NCBI RefSeq assembly: GCF_000223375.1
Contig: NC_017384.1
Span: forward strand, 1,483,501 to 1,547,500
Reading direction: 5' to 3'
Source: Ketogulonicigenium vulgare WSH-001
GTDB lineage: Bacteria > Pseudomonadota > Alphaproteobacteria > Rhodobacterales > Rhodobacteraceae
Length of the DNA stretch: 64,000 bases
In this document: in pieces, positions 8,601 through 18,039 of the stretch
Layout of the letters: each line of letters starts with the position of its first letter
Position numbering within the stretch: position 1 is the first letter of the stretch
Made by a program: the position numbers and the translations under genes
Notes under the pieces: model-generated
Told to the model about the DNA's origin: nothing
The model's database searches: none
The model's input: the letters and a program-made list of their open reading frames with translations, nothing else

Positions 8601-8894
8601 ATGAATTTTGCCGGACCCTCCGTTCCGATGCGCCTGACGGTCTGGGACGCCGGCCTTGCGTTCCGCGACCACACCGACCCGGTCGAAAAGACGCGCCAGC
8701 AGCTTCTGACGCGCCGTTACCCCGTCGCGCCGAAACCCACGGAAGCTCTGCATCGCCTCTGCACGATTACCGAGGAGGTCGGCCCCGACGGCTTCAGCAC
8801 CAATCACCTGATACCGCGCCGGAACGCCGCGCGGACGCATACTCTTTACATCCACGGCGGAGCCTATGTCCTGCAGTTGCTGAAGCCGCATTGA
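8601..8894 (+). pseudogene. N-terminal fragment of an alpha/beta hydrolase (carboxylesterase type)
   Basis: Only about 97 residues remain. They end just after the oxyanion-hole motif HGGAY (TLYIHGGAYVLQL), which normally sits near residue 85-95 of an HSL-type esterase. The Ser-Asp-His catalytic region is absent. From about 8880 the DNA instead encodes the tail of an AraC regulator, so the gene was truncated by a deletion joining two unrelated genes. Confidence 0.7.
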
Positions 8895-9145
8895 GCAGAT
8901 CATTCGCCAGACCGGCGCCATAGCCAAAACAACGCCCGCATCCACACCCGCCTGTATGCCGAGGCCTGCCAGATGCTGGAGACATCAGCCATGCAGACCG
9001 CCGAGATTTCAGCCAGCTTCGGATTTCCAGATCCGGCCTATTTCTGCGTTTTTTCAAACGTATATATGGATATTCTCCGCGCGACTATCGCAATGGCCTT
9101 TATCGCGGGACCACATCTGGCCAATCATGGTCGGCGTGGCCCTGA
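8888..9145 (+). pseudogene. C-terminal DNA-binding fragment of an AraC-family regulator
   Basis: The remnant reads LSRSFAR, RLYAEACQMLE, TAEISASFGFPDPAYF and, after a one-base loss near 9047, FFKRIYGYSPRDYR, ending at TGA 9143-9145. These are the hallmarks of the AraC double helix-turn-helix domain. There is also a stop near 8920, and there is no N-terminal domain. The fragment begins exactly where the alpha/beta hydrolase fragment ends. Confidence 0.7.
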
Positions 9146-9214
9146 CCTTTTCCTTTATACAATGCTCGCCTGTCTCGGTTTTCTGAAAGCCGGGCAGCAG
9201 GCAGCGGGGTTTGC

Positions 9215-10771
9215 TCACTGCCCATATCGGCTTGCAAGCAGCCTGCGCGTATAGGGATCTTGCGGTGCGGCAAAGATTGCGGCGTTGGTATTGGCCTCGA
9301 CAATGGCGCCGTCTTGCATGATCGCAACGCGGTGGCACATGCCGCGCACCACCTCCAGATCGTGGCTGATGAACAGGCAGGCGAGGCCGGTTTCCTGCTG
9401 AATGCGCTGGAGCAAGTCCAGAATCTCCCCCCGGATCGACACATCCAGCGCCGAGGTCGGCTCATCCGCAATCAGCAGGCTGGGCGAAAGCGCCAAGGCC
9501 CGGGCGATGGCAACGCGCTGCTTCTGGCCGCCCGACAGTTGATGCGGGTGACGCGTTGCAAAGCTTGCGGGCAATTCGACCTGCGCGATCAGCGCCGCGA
9601 CGCGGGTGTCGATTTCGGCCCGGTCAAGCGACAAATGCGCCCGCAGCGGCTCGGCGATGATCTGGGCGATGGTCAATTTCGGGTTCAGCGCGCCAGAGGG
9701 GCTTTGGAACACGAAGCCGATCCGCGCCCGCGCCGCACGCAACGACGGGCCGCGCAGTGCCGATAGATCCATGCCCTCGAACTCGATAGCACCCGCGATG
9801 ACTTTGGCCAGGCCGACAAGGCTGCGGCCGGTGGTGGATTTTCCCGACCCGCTTTCGCCGATCAGGCCCAGCGTCTCGCCGCGATGGATGGTAAAAGACA
9901 CGCCGCGCACAATCCTATGGGGCGCGCGAAACGGGCGTTGATAGCCCAGCACCAGATCGCGCACGGCCAGCACGACCAGCGCCTGAACAGGCGCGGGCGA
10001 CGGGCGATGCGCCGTCGCGGCGTTCAGCAGGTGCCGGGTATAGGCGGATTGTGGTGCCCGCAGCGCCGCGGGCGCCTCCCCGGCCTCGACCAGCCGGCCA
10101 TCCTTCATCACCAGAATGCGGTCGGCCATCTCTGCCACCACGCCCATGTCATGCGTGATCAGCAGCAGCGTCATATCGCGATCGCGCACCAGCCGTTGCA
10201 GCAGTTCCAGAATGTCGCGCTGCACGGTGACATCCAGCGCGGTTGTCGGCTCGTCCGCGATCAGCAGCTGCGGCCGGCCTGCAAGGGCCATCGCAATCAT
10301 GATCCGCTGTTGCTGGCCGCCCGAAAACTGATGCGCAAAGTCATGCATGCGCCGCGCGGGATCGGGGATTCCGACCTCGGCCAGCAGGGCAATGACAGCT
10401 TTTTTGCGGGCCCTGGCGTTTTGATCGGGGTGGCGCAGGCGCAAAACCTCGGCAATTTGAAAGCCAATGCTGAACACTGGATCAAGGGCTGCCGAAGGGT
10501 CCTGAAAGACCGTGCTGATGCCGCGCCCGCGCCATTGTCCCAGGCCAGCGGCGGCAGGGATCACCGCCCCCTCGAACGCGACTGTGCCGGTCACTTGCGC
10601 ATTCGCGGGCAGCAGGCCCAGCACCGCCATTGCGGTCATCGACTTGCCCGAACCGGATTCGCCCACGAGGGCCGTCACCTGCCCCCGCGCCAATGCAAGG
10701 GACAGGCCATCGACGGCGCGGGCCGCGCCAAAGTCGACGCAAAGATCGGTGATCTGCAGAATATCAGCCAT
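9215..10771 (-). CDS. Peptide-type ABC importer ATPase, fused double-domain (DppD-DppF)
   Basis: 518 residues with two complete nucleotide-binding domains. The first has Walker A GESGSGKSMTA and signature FSGGQQQR. The second has Walker A GESGSGKSTTG, signature LSGGQKQR and Walker [16 protein letters not shown] natural fusion of the two peptide/nickel-type ATPases energises the permease pair encoded upstream. It is the last gene of the operon and its start overlaps the end of the M20 peptidase gene by 8 bases, indicating translational coupling. The cargo is probably a short peptide or similar amide, judged from the peptidase partner. Confidence 0.9.
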   Translation of the reverse strand: MADILQITDLCVDFGAARAVDGLSLALARGQVTALVGESGSGKSMTAMAVLGLLPANAQVTGTVAFEGAVIPAAAGLGQWRGRGISTVFQDPSAALDPVFSIGFQIAEVLRLRHPDQNARARKKAVIALLAEVGIPDPARRMHDFAHQFSGGQQQRIMIAMALAGRPQLLIADEPTTALDVTVQRDILELLQRLVRDRDMTLLLITHDMGVVAEMADRILVMKDGRLVEAGEAPAALRAPQSAYTRHLLNAATAHRPSPAPVQALVVLAVRDLVLGYQRPFRAPHRIVRGVSFTIHRGETLGLIGESGSGKSTTGRSLVGLAKVIAGAIEFEGMDLSALRGPSLRAARARIGFVFQSPSGALNPKLTIAQIIAEPLRAHLSLDRAEIDTRVAALIAQVELPASFATRHPHQLSGGQKQRVAIARALALSPSLLIADEPTSALDVSIRGEILDLLQRIQQETGLACLFISHDLEVVRGMCHRVAIMQDGAIVEANTNAAIFAAPQDPYTRRLLASRYGQ

Positions 10772-12305
10772 GCTGCAGCCATTTATCCAGACGGATCAGC
10801 GTGATGGCATAGATACGAAAGCCGCGCCAAAGATTGTCGATCGACACGAATTCATCCGGCCCATGCGGGAAACCGTTCTCGGGCGGGATGAAATCTGGAC
10901 GGCTGTCGGTGCGCACCCCGTTCACGACTGGCACACGATCACGCCCGAAACCCGGCCCAAAGGTGATCGAATTGGGCAGCACCCTCGCATGGGTGCCGCC
11001 GCCCATCGAAAACGGCACCGAATCCACTTCAGCAAATGTGTTAAAAGTCGATTGCAGCAATGAGACGAGGGGGCTTTCACGCTCGATATAGACCGGAAAG
11101 GCGTGGCGCACCGTCTGCACCTGCCCGCCAACGCCGGATGCGGCGCGCGTCAGTGCCGATAGCAGCGTCTCATGATCCGCCGCCACAGGATAACGGATAT
11201 CGATATGCAGGCGCAGCCCGTCGCCGTAAGGCGCGATAATGCCGCCGTTTTGGGTCAGGCGGCCGGTCTCGTCATCGGCAATGGCCGTGCCCGTCCCGTC
11301 CCCCCAGGGCGTGTCCAGAACCTGCGCCAAAAACACCGCCGCGGCCTGATCCGCCGGATCATCCAGCAGACCGCTATCGGCCAAGGCGCGGGCCAACAGC
11401 GTGATGGCGTTCAGCGTGTTTTCGGGAAAGGCCGCATGACCCGATTGCCCGCGCACCAGCAGATGCGTGCCGCCCGTTGCGGCAGTGACGCTCAGGCGGC
11501 TACGCAGATCCGCAGGCAAGCGGTCTGTCGCCGCCAGAACGGTTACAGGGTCCAGTCCCGCCAGCACCAATCCTGCCGTTGCGGGCACCGCATTTACGGC
11601 AACGCCAGCCTTTAGCCCGCGCAGCTGCGGCCCGGCCGCGAAATCAATCGTCGCGATCAGATTGCCTTTTTGCGCAAAGTTCACCGGAAAACCGCCGTCC
11701 GAAATGATGCTGAGGCGCGGCACCGGATAATGCGCGGCGTAATGTTCCAGATCGGCCATGCCAACCTCCTCGGCCCCGCCATAGATCACGCGCAGGCGAT
11801 GTTGCAGGTTGATCCCCAGGTCACGAAAGGCGCGCAGCAGATAGAGGTCCACCAGCGCCGGCCCCTTGTTATCCGAAGCCCCCCGCCCCAGCACGAAACC
11901 ATCGCGATAAAAGGCCTCATAGGGCGCGATGGTCCAATTTTCGCCCGCAGGCACCACGTCCAGATGCGAGGCAAGGCCGATTTCCTCGGCCCCCGAGGGG
12001 GGATCGCCCAGCACGGAAATCGCATAGCCGTCGTGGGTCTCGGTTTGGAAACCCAGTTCCGCCGCGCGGGCGAGAACGCGTTCAAAGACCGCTGCCACAT
12101 CGGGGCCGAAAGGCGCGCCCGGCGCGGCCTGCGTGTCATCGCTGACCGATGGATATGTCACCCAATCGATCAGATCGGCAATGAATTCATCGCGATGCGC
12201 GGCGAACCACGCGTCCAACTGTGCCAAAAGCGCCAGCTCTGCCGCAGTCGGCGCGGCGGGCACCAGATCGGCGGGCACGGGATGGGCGGGATATTGACGT
12301 TCCAT
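10764..12305 (-). CDS. M20-family metallopeptidase (dipeptidase/deacylase type)
   Basis: 513 residues with the two-zinc M20 layout: SHLDVVPAGENW (metal His-Asp), GASDNKGPALV (bridging Asp) and YGGAEEVGMADL (catalytic Glu-Glu). A dimerisation domain sits in the middle and a final GGGTHARVLPN holds the C-terminal metal His. Such enzymes hydrolyse dipeptides or N-acyl amino acids in the cytoplasm. Its place inside a peptide-importer operon, between a permease gene (3 bases apart) and the ATPase gene (8-base overlap), indicates that it cleaves the imported substrate. Confidence 0.85.
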   Translation of the reverse strand: MERQYPAHPVPADLVPAAPTAAELALLAQLDAWFAAHRDEFIADLIDWVTYPSVSDDTQAAPGAPFGPDVAAVFERVLARAAELGFQTETHDGYAISVLGDPPSGAEEIGLASHLDVVPAGENWTIAPYEAFYRDGFVLGRGASDNKGPALVDLYLLRAFRDLGINLQHRLRVIYGGAEEVGMADLEHYAAHYPVPRLSIISDGGFPVNFAQKGNLIATIDFAAGPQLRGLKAGVAVNAVPATAGLVLAGLDPVTVLAATDRLPADLRSRLSVTAATGGTHLLVRGQSGHAAFPENTLNAITLLARALADSGLLDDPADQAAAVFLAQVLDTPWGDGTGTAIADDETGRLTQNGGIIAPYGDGLRLHIDIRYPVAADHETLLSALTRAASGVGGQVQTVRHAFPVYIERESPLVSLLQSTFNTFAEVDSVPFSMGGGTHARVLPNSITFGPGFGRDRVPVVNGVRTDSRPDFIPPENGFPHGPDEFVSIDNLWRGFRIYAITLIRLDKWLQHG

Positions 12306-12308
12306 AGG

Positions 12309-13193
12309 TTATTCCTTTGCCGAAATTGAAGGACGCGCGCGGCGGGCTGGTTTCAGCACCGCCAGAATGGCCGAGGCACGCGGTGTCAGATGACGCGACA
12401 GTGCCTCGCCCAGAAAGTTGATGCCCATGACCAGTATGACGATGGCGATGCCGGCGGGTAGCCATAGCCACCATTGATAGGTCAGCACACGCAGGCTTTG
12501 TGCAGACGACAGGATATTGCCCCAGCTGGCCTGCGGCGGGCGCACCCCAAGGCCAAGGAAACTCAGCGCAGATTCCGCCAGCACCGCCGTTGCAACCGCC
12601 AGTGTCGCATAGACCATCACCGGCCCATAGGCATTGCGCAGCAGATGGCGGATGATGATGGTCAGATCATTGACGCCGATAGCCTTTGCGGCCTGCACGA
12701 ATTCCCGCTCGCGCAGCGACAGGAATTCTCCTCGCACCAAGCGCGCGAGGCCCGTCCAGTTCAGCAGCCCGATGATGATGACGACATTCATCAAACTCGC
12801 GCCGAATAGCGCCGCCAGCGTGATCGCCATGGCGTAAAAGGGAAAGCACATGACGATTTCAGTCAGCCGCATGATGATCGCATCCGTGATGCCACCGAAA
12901 TAGCCCGCCAATGCGCCAAGGGTGACGCCGATCAGCAGTTGCACCGCGACCGCCGACAGACCGACCAGCACAGAGACGCGCGCCCCGAACAGCAACCGGC
13001 TGAGGACATCGCGCCCCACTTCATCGGTTCCCAGAAGATGGGTGGCACTCGGCGGCTCCTCGATCGCGAACATATCGATTGCCAGCGGATCATAGGGCGC
13101 AATCAGCGGCGCAAAGATCGCAAGCAAGGTGACGCTGCCCAGCAGCACGGCGCCGATGATGAAATAGGGATCTGTCCAGAGGGTCCGTTTCAT
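12309..13193 (-). CDS. ABC importer inner-membrane permease, DppC type
   Basis: 294 residues. An N-terminal transmembrane helix (YFIIGAVLLGSVTLLAIFA) and the loop APYDPLAIDM with HLLGTDEVGRDVLSRLLFG are typical of OppC/DppC. The transport motif sits in EFVQAAKAIGVNDLTII, and SFLGLGVRPPQASWG follows near the C-terminus. It forms the translocation channel with the DppB-type partner, whose gene overlaps its start by 4 bases (13190-13193). Confidence 0.9.
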   Translation of the reverse strand: MKRTLWTDPYFIIGAVLLGSVTLLAIFAPLIAPYDPLAIDMFAIEEPPSATHLLGTDEVGRDVLSRLLFGARVSVLVGLSAVAVQLLIGVTLGALAGYFGGITDAIIMRLTEIVMCFPFYAMAITLAALFGASLMNVVIIIGLLNWTGLARLVRGEFLSLREREFVQAAKAIGVNDLTIIIRHLLRNAYGPVMVYATLAVATAVLAESALSFLGLGVRPPQASWGNILSSAQSLRVLTYQWWLWLPAGIAIVILVMGINFLGEALSRHLTPRASAILAVLKPARRARPSISAKE

Positions 13194-14155
13194 GATCCCA
13201 ACCTCACCCTCGGGTCGACCAGCGCATAAAGCAGATCCGCCAGCAGGTTCACGACGACCGTCACCAGCGCCAGCATCAGGATGATCCCCATCAACAGGGC
13301 GTAATCACGATTCTGCACCGCCTCGAAATTCAGGCGACCGATGCCGGGCCAGTTAAAGATCGTTTCGGTCAGCAGCGCAGCCGAAAACAGGCTGGGGATT
13401 TCAAGACTGATCATCGTGATCAGCGGCTTTGCCCCGTTGCGCAGCAGATGCGGAAATATCACCTGACGGCGTGTCAGCCCCTTGGCAAACAGCGTGCGGA
13501 CAAAGTCCTGATCGGCGATATCGGCCACCGCGCCACGCAGATAGCGGCTCATGATCGCGGCATTTCCGATCGCCAGCACGCTTGCCGGCAAGATCAGATG
13601 CACCGCGACGTCCCGCAGATGGTCAAGGCCGCGATACCCGGCCCCGACCGTGACAACACCGCCGGTTGGCAGCCACCGCAGATCAGCCGCGAAGATCTTG
13701 ATCAACAGCATGGCCAGAAAGAACGCCGGGATCGAGACGATGACAAAGGACACGACCGATAGCGCCACATCCGCCCGTCCGTCGCGTCTTAGCCCGGCCC
13801 AGACACCGACCGGCACCGACACCAGCAGCGTCAGCCCCAAAGCCGTCCCCGCCAGCAGGGCAGTATTCCCGATCCGACTGGCGATCACCTGCGTCACCGG
13901 CGCGCCATATTGGATTGAATAGCCGAAATCACCCACTGCCGCCCGCCCGATCCAGCGCAGATATTTGACCCAGATCGGGTCGTAATAGCCCAGACGGGCC
14001 AGCAGGCGTTGTTTCTCCTCGGGCGAGGTCATCGGGTCTATCATGGCGACATAGGGATCGCCCGGTTGCAAATGCACCAGCGCAAAGACGATGACCGAAA
14101 TGCCGAAGATCACGGGCACGGCGATCAGCAACCGTCGCAGAATATAATGAAACAT
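13190..14155 (-). CDS. ABC importer inner-membrane permease, DppB type
   Basis: 321 residues from the ATG at 14155; the frame is open to 14185, but the family begins MFHYILRRLLIAVPVIFGIS, so the later start fits. It has the DppB features: the first helix with LVHLQPGDPY, a long periplasmic loop, and the EAA-like DQDFVRTLFAKGLTRRQVI. The C-terminus, ETIFNWPGIGRLNFEAVQNRD, is characteristic of the family. It is the second gene of the operon, 45 bases after the binding-protein gene, and overlaps the DppC-type gene by 4 bases. Confidence 0.9.
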   Translation of the reverse strand: MFHYILRRLLIAVPVIFGISVIVFALVHLQPGDPYVAMIDPMTSPEEKQRLLARLGYYDPIWVKYLRWIGRAAVGDFGYSIQYGAPVTQVIASRIGNTALLAGTALGLTLLVSVPVGVWAGLRRDGRADVALSVVSFVIVSIPAFFLAMLLIKIFAADLRWLPTGGVVTVGAGYRGLDHLRDVAVHLILPASVLAIGNAAIMSRYLRGAVADIADQDFVRTLFAKGLTRRQVIFPHLLRNGAKPLITMISLEIPSLFSAALLTETIFNWPGIGRLNFEAVQNRDYALLMGIILMLALVTVVVNLLADLLYALVDPRVRLGS

Positions 14156-14200
14156 GCAAAATTCCCCGGCGGGGCGGATGGTCATCCGCCCCGCGCTTTG

Positions 14201-15796
14201 TCAGTCGCGCGCCCGCCAGTTGGTCACACCGGCAAAGGGTTCATAGGGATAGGGATGGTATCCCTCGACCCGCGGGCCGACAGCGAAACCGATGCTGGGA
14301 ATGTAAAGCCAGACACGGATGGCTTGGGCATTCACCTCGCGCAGCCAGTCACCGACCAATTGCGCCTGCGCATCGGGATCGACAGTCGCGTTGAACTGAT
14401 CCGACAGGTCGACCAGTCGATCGTTCTGGAACCGCTCCCACCAGTGGTTGTTGTCATAGATCCCAGGCCGGAATGTGCCGCCCATCAACACGCCATCAAA
14501 GGCGACAGAGGGATCTTGCAGGATCGACAGGGTCGAGTTGAAATCGGCCGAGGCCAGCTCGACATTGATCCCCACCGCCCGCAGATATTGTTGGATGATC
14601 GGGGCCGACAATTCGCGCGTGCGGTTTCCCGTTGGGAAATTGAGAGCGAAATCAAAGGATTCTCCGTCCCTGTCAACGATGCCATCGCCGTTACTATCGA
14701 CCCAGCCCGCCTCGGCCAACAGCGCCTTGGCGCGGTCGGGGTCATAGGCATAGGGATCCAGATCATCCGGATAATAGGGGCTGTCGGGATGTGCGTTGGT
14801 GTTGAAGGTAATCCCATGACCGAACAGCAGCTGGTCGACCAGCGCCTGACGGTCGATTGCGTGGATGATCGCCTGCCGCACCCGCACATCCGATAGGCGT
14901 GTATCCGTTGCATCCAGTGTCAGATATTGCGCCGAGGTGCCAACCTGTTCGTCAATCGTGATCCCCGCATCGGTAAAGGTCTGCAGATCGCGCGGGTTCC
15001 AGGACGACAGCGGCACGATGTCGAGTTCGCCGTTGATCAGCGCCGTTTGCGAGGTTTGCTGGTTGGACACGACATAGATCAGCCGCGATAGCTGAGCGGG
15101 CGCGCCGTAATAGGAATCGTTCCGCTCCAGCTCGACATATTGATCCGAGACGAAGCGGACAAAGCGAAACGGCCCCGTCCCGATGGGGTTTTGCAGCGCG
15201 CTTGTCGCCTCATTCCACTGTGCGATGGGGATCGGCTGCCAGATATGGCGCGCCAAAATCGGACGGTCGGCAAAGGTCGCAAAGGCTGCGGCATAGGGCG
15301 CGTCAAAAGTGAATTTCACCGTCAGCGGGTCGATCACCGTAATGCCCGGCAGATCGGCAACGACGCCGGTGCTATAGGCCTCGAACCCTTCCAGATGCTG
15401 CACGAACGGCAGATAGTCGCGCGGAAAATCAGGCGCGGCCGCGCTTTGAAAGGTAAAGGCGACATCTTCGGCGCTAAAGGCCACGCCGTCATGCCATGTA
15501 ACGCCGTCACGCAAATGAATGATCAGACTGCGGCCGTCATCCTGATAGGTAAAGCTTTCGGCCAGATCCGGCAGCGGGTTCTGCGCCTCGTCCAGCGTGT
15601 AAAGGCGGCTATAGACGTTGAACAGGACATCGCGGTCATAATTAGTGAAATAGAGCGTCGGATGGAACGTGCCGTTCGGATTGCTCCACAGCGCATAGCG
15701 CAGCGTATCGGCGGGTTGCGCGGCAGCGGGCGAGAGCGCCGAGCTTGCCAATAAAGCGGCGGTCAGAAGCAGCGAAAATCTTTGACGAATTCTCAT
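14201..15796 (-). CDS. Periplasmic substrate-binding protein of the peptide ABC importer (family 5)
   Basis: 531 residues with a signal peptide (RQRFSLLLTAALLASSALSP, cleavage after AAA-Q). The SBP_bac_5 fold is shown by DLAESFTYQDDGRSLIIHLRDG, VTWHDGVAFSAEDVAFTF and DVRVRQAIIHAIDRQAL. An inserted piece, DSNGDGIVDRDGESF, resembles a calcium loop and occurs in some relatives. It captures the substrate for the permease and ATPase encoded downstream. As the promoter-proximal gene it is probably the most highly expressed. The region 15797-16052 upstream carries no gene and must hold the promoter; I could not assign boxes. Confidence 0.9.
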   Translation of the reverse strand: MRIRQRFSLLLTAALLASSALSPAAAQPADTLRYALWSNPNGTFHPTLYFTNYDRDVLFNVYSRLYTLDEAQNPLPDLAESFTYQDDGRSLIIHLRDGVTWHDGVAFSAEDVAFTFQSAAAPDFPRDYLPFVQHLEGFEAYSTGVVADLPGITVIDPLTVKFTFDAPYAAAFATFADRPILARHIWQPIPIAQWNEATSALQNPIGTGPFRFVRFVSDQYVELERNDSYYGAPAQLSRLIYVVSNQQTSQTALINGELDIVPLSSWNPRDLQTFTDAGITIDEQVGTSAQYLTLDATDTRLSDVRVRQAIIHAIDRQALVDQLLFGHGITFNTNAHPDSPYYPDDLDPYAYDPDRAKALLAEAGWVDSNGDGIVDRDGESFDFALNFPTGNRTRELSAPIIQQYLRAVGINVELASADFNSTLSILQDPSVAFDGVLMGGTFRPGIYDNNHWWERFQNDRLVDLSDQFNATVDPDAQAQLVGDWLREVNAQAIRVWLYIPSIGFAVGPRVEGYHPYPYEPFAGVTNWRARD

Positions 15797-16052
15797 TACG
15801 GCACCTTCAGGGTGAGTTCCCCGAAAGGCTATGGAGTTTTCAACTGCCAGTAAATGAAAGGGATTTGTCCATTTTAGCGCCGCCGCAGGTTAGGCATTCC
15901 TTAAAACGACACGCAAACAAAGCCCCACTTCCACCGTAGAATATGCCTGTTGTTTCAGCCGTCTTCACGCATCAGAATCCCCCTGCCCTACCCCCACATC
16001 ATGAGAAATGGCTGACGCATATGGCGCGCGGATCCGGGCGACAATCGTGGGC

Positions 16053-16795
16053 TTAGGCAGGTCCTATCAAGAGAGAAACACGAGGAAGGCAATCTCCTCC
16101 CGGTCTCCATGCGCCACAGAACCTCAGACGAAAGTCGTCCTTATACCATGGACTGAATGGGCGCATTGGAACACTGAAGTCCGTCATGAATTCGTTGGGA
16201 TCCGGAAGAACCCCTGTCAAACCGATGCAACAATGCCGCAGCTTCTCCCGGGTCCGGACGCTGCCGAACGCAAAATCGAAGATCGCCATATCCTGATCGC
16301 GGTCGATAGTGTCCCATTCCGCCTCGAAGCTTCCCTTTGCTTTCCTCAGCTCCACGTAGAGGTTTCGTTTGGGCGTCGGCATGCTGTAAAGCGGAACCAG
16401 CTCGCAATAGCGTTCGAGGTCGATGATAACATTATTCACTGAAGCGAGCTGCGTTTCGGTGTCTTCTGGCGTATGGACCTGCCGCCGCGCTTGATCCTCC
16501 TCGAGCCGCATCGTCATATATTCGCGACCACGGTTGCTCTCGACCTTGATACCACCTGCGTTTGGCCAGTGTACCCGTTTTCCAGCGCCCCTATGCGATA
16601 GGCCGCATTGCCCATCAGGATGCAGTCAGCGGTCTGGGCAGCTGCTGCAACCGTGCCATGCCGTAGCGGTTGCAGACGCGGGCCCACCCCGGCCTCCTGG
16701 ACAACCGCAAATATGTTCCAGTCGCTCGCAAATCCGGTCGGCAGCCCCAGAGAGGCTATGGTCGTGGTGGGGTCGTGCCATCAACATTGTACGAC
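16053..16795 (-). pseudogene. Unrecognised gene of the old mobile-element relic, frameshifted
   Basis: The 3' part is an open frame of 154 residues from 16517 (EEDQARRQVHTPEDTETQL, VNNVIIDLERYCELVPLYS, EAEWDTIDRDQDMAIFDFAF). The reading continues upstream without a start (HWPNAGGIKVESNRGREY), and a second protein-like frame covers about 16560-16790 (TTTIASLGLPTGFASDWNIF, AVVQEAGVGPRLQPLRHG, CILMGNAAYRIGALENG). Joining them needs one frameshift near 16545-16570. I therefore read one broken gene of about 240 codons or more whose 5' end is lost. I recognise no family. Confidence 0.5.
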
Positions 16796-16849
16796 GCCGA
16801 GGCGCGCAGGATGGCCGGGCCGCCGGCATAGCCACACAGACCCGACGTG

Positions 16850-17332
16850 TTGCGCCAGCCCCCGAGAGACAGCCGCGTGTCCTATGCGAACAACCTCGAC
16901 CGGATCGAGACTATCCGCAACAACGGGCTCCTCGAGGGGCTAGTGCGACTGCGCCGGCTGCGGACAGAGCTGGACCGCCAAACCAAACTACATCTACTTG
17001 CTCAAGATCCGTCATCTTCAGACCAAGAGGCACTATCTCAAACTCGGATATTCGTCGCATCCTGTAAAGAGACACAAACACCAGTTGGGCCTACCTAAAT
17101 CCGCCGAAGTCGAGCTGCTCCGGGTCGTCGCCATGCCGACCGGCCATGAGGCCTGCGTCCAGGAGAAGGCCGCCCATGCCCACCTCAAACACGTGCATCC
17201 GGAATCCCTCGTCCCTGCCCCGTAATACGCAGACCTGATGAATGTGGTGTCCGAGATCTACAGCCCGGAAAGCCTTTCCATTCTGCAGGATACACTTGAC
17301 CGGATCGGGGAGGAGATCATTGACGCCGCCTG
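16850..17332 (+). pseudogene. Broken second copy of the zinc-ribbon/GIY-YIG gene
   Basis: From 16944 the sequence closely follows the intact gene at 55244-56410: CDCAGCGQSWTAKPNYIYLL, RHYLKLGYSSHPVKRHKHQLG, VVAMPTGHEACVQEKAAHA, LMNVVSEIYSPESLSILQDT. It is dead. CAG has become TAG at 16941-16943, TAA interrupts at 17222-17224 where the intact copy has the NSEYQAF region, and most of the N-terminal zinc ribbons are missing or unrecognisable. DNA identity is visibly high over about 16990-17330, so the copies share a recent ancestor. It marks a former mobile element of the same kind as the one at 48.8-61.8 kb. Confidence 0.85.
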
Positions 17333-17604
17333 AACCGGAATCTGGATGCCATCTCCGCGCCGCCCCAAACCGCGGCCCGGATCAATCCGGAAAGCGCGAA
17401 GGACGCCGCGGAATCGCGCGCGCCGACCGCATCGGCCCACCCGTCTCCGGCGCGCGGCCAACCGCGGCGCAAGCCGCGACTCTCGACCGCGCCGTGTGAC
17501 CAGCATCCTGTGCTGCGCCGCCGTTGGGGCCGAACCGGATAATGCCGTCCGGCGCGGTGTTTCCGGATCACGTCCGACGACACATCGGCGGATCCGGATG
17601 CCTA
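17333..17604 (+). repeat. CCGGAT-rich tail behind the broken GIY-YIG copy
   Basis: This gene-free stretch repeats ATCCGG/CCGGAT hexamers (for example near 17310, 17380, 17538, 17561 and 17590-17600), as does the region behind and after the intact GIY-YIG gene (56160-56790). It also retains the arginine- and proline-rich coding tail seen there (CGCGCGGCCAACCGCGGCGC at 17450). It ends at the IS element. Confidence 0.55.
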
Positions 17605-17667
17605 GGCTCCAGACCCATTGATTTTGGGGTTTTGGCGTGATTCAGGCTCTGTGAGGAGACCTGATCG

Positions 17668-18039
17668 ATGAGCAATCTATATTGGCTGAGCGATGCTCAG
17701 ATGGCGCGCCTTGCGCCTTTCTTTCCCAAGAGCCATGGCAAGCCCCGCGTGGACGATCGTCGCGTCCTCAGTGGCATAATATTTATCAACCGCAATGGGT
17801 TGCGGTGGTGCGATGCGCCGAAAGAATACGGCCCGGCGAAGACCCTTTACAACCGGTGGAAGCGATGGAGCGACAACGGAGTCTTCGCCCGGATCCTGGT
17901 CGGGCTGGTCACTGAGCGCGCCGAGCACGAGACGATCATGATCGACGCGACGTATTTGAAGGCACACCGCACCGCATCAAGCCTTGGGGTGAAAAAGGGG
18001 GGCGCGGGCGCCAGATCGGGCGCACCAAAGGCGGCATGA
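17668..18039 (+). CDS. IS427-group transposase, first reading frame
   Basis: 123 residues: the N-terminal DUF4096-type domain (LSDAQMARLAPFFPKSHGKP), NGLRWCDAPKEYGPAKTLYN and the first catalytic Asp in TIMIDATYLKAHRT. The frame ends at TGA 18037-18039, overlapping the second frame. A slippery GAAAAAGGGGGGCG run at about 17990-18004 lies just before the overlap, typical of frameshift-made transposases in this group. Together the two frames give a full-length enzyme. Confidence 0.8.
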   Translation: MSNLYWLSDAQMARLAPFFPKSHGKPRVDDRRVLSGIIFINRNGLRWCDAPKEYGPAKTLYNRWKRWSDNGVFARILVGLVTERAEHETIMIDATYLKAHRTASSLGVKKGGAGARSGAPKAA

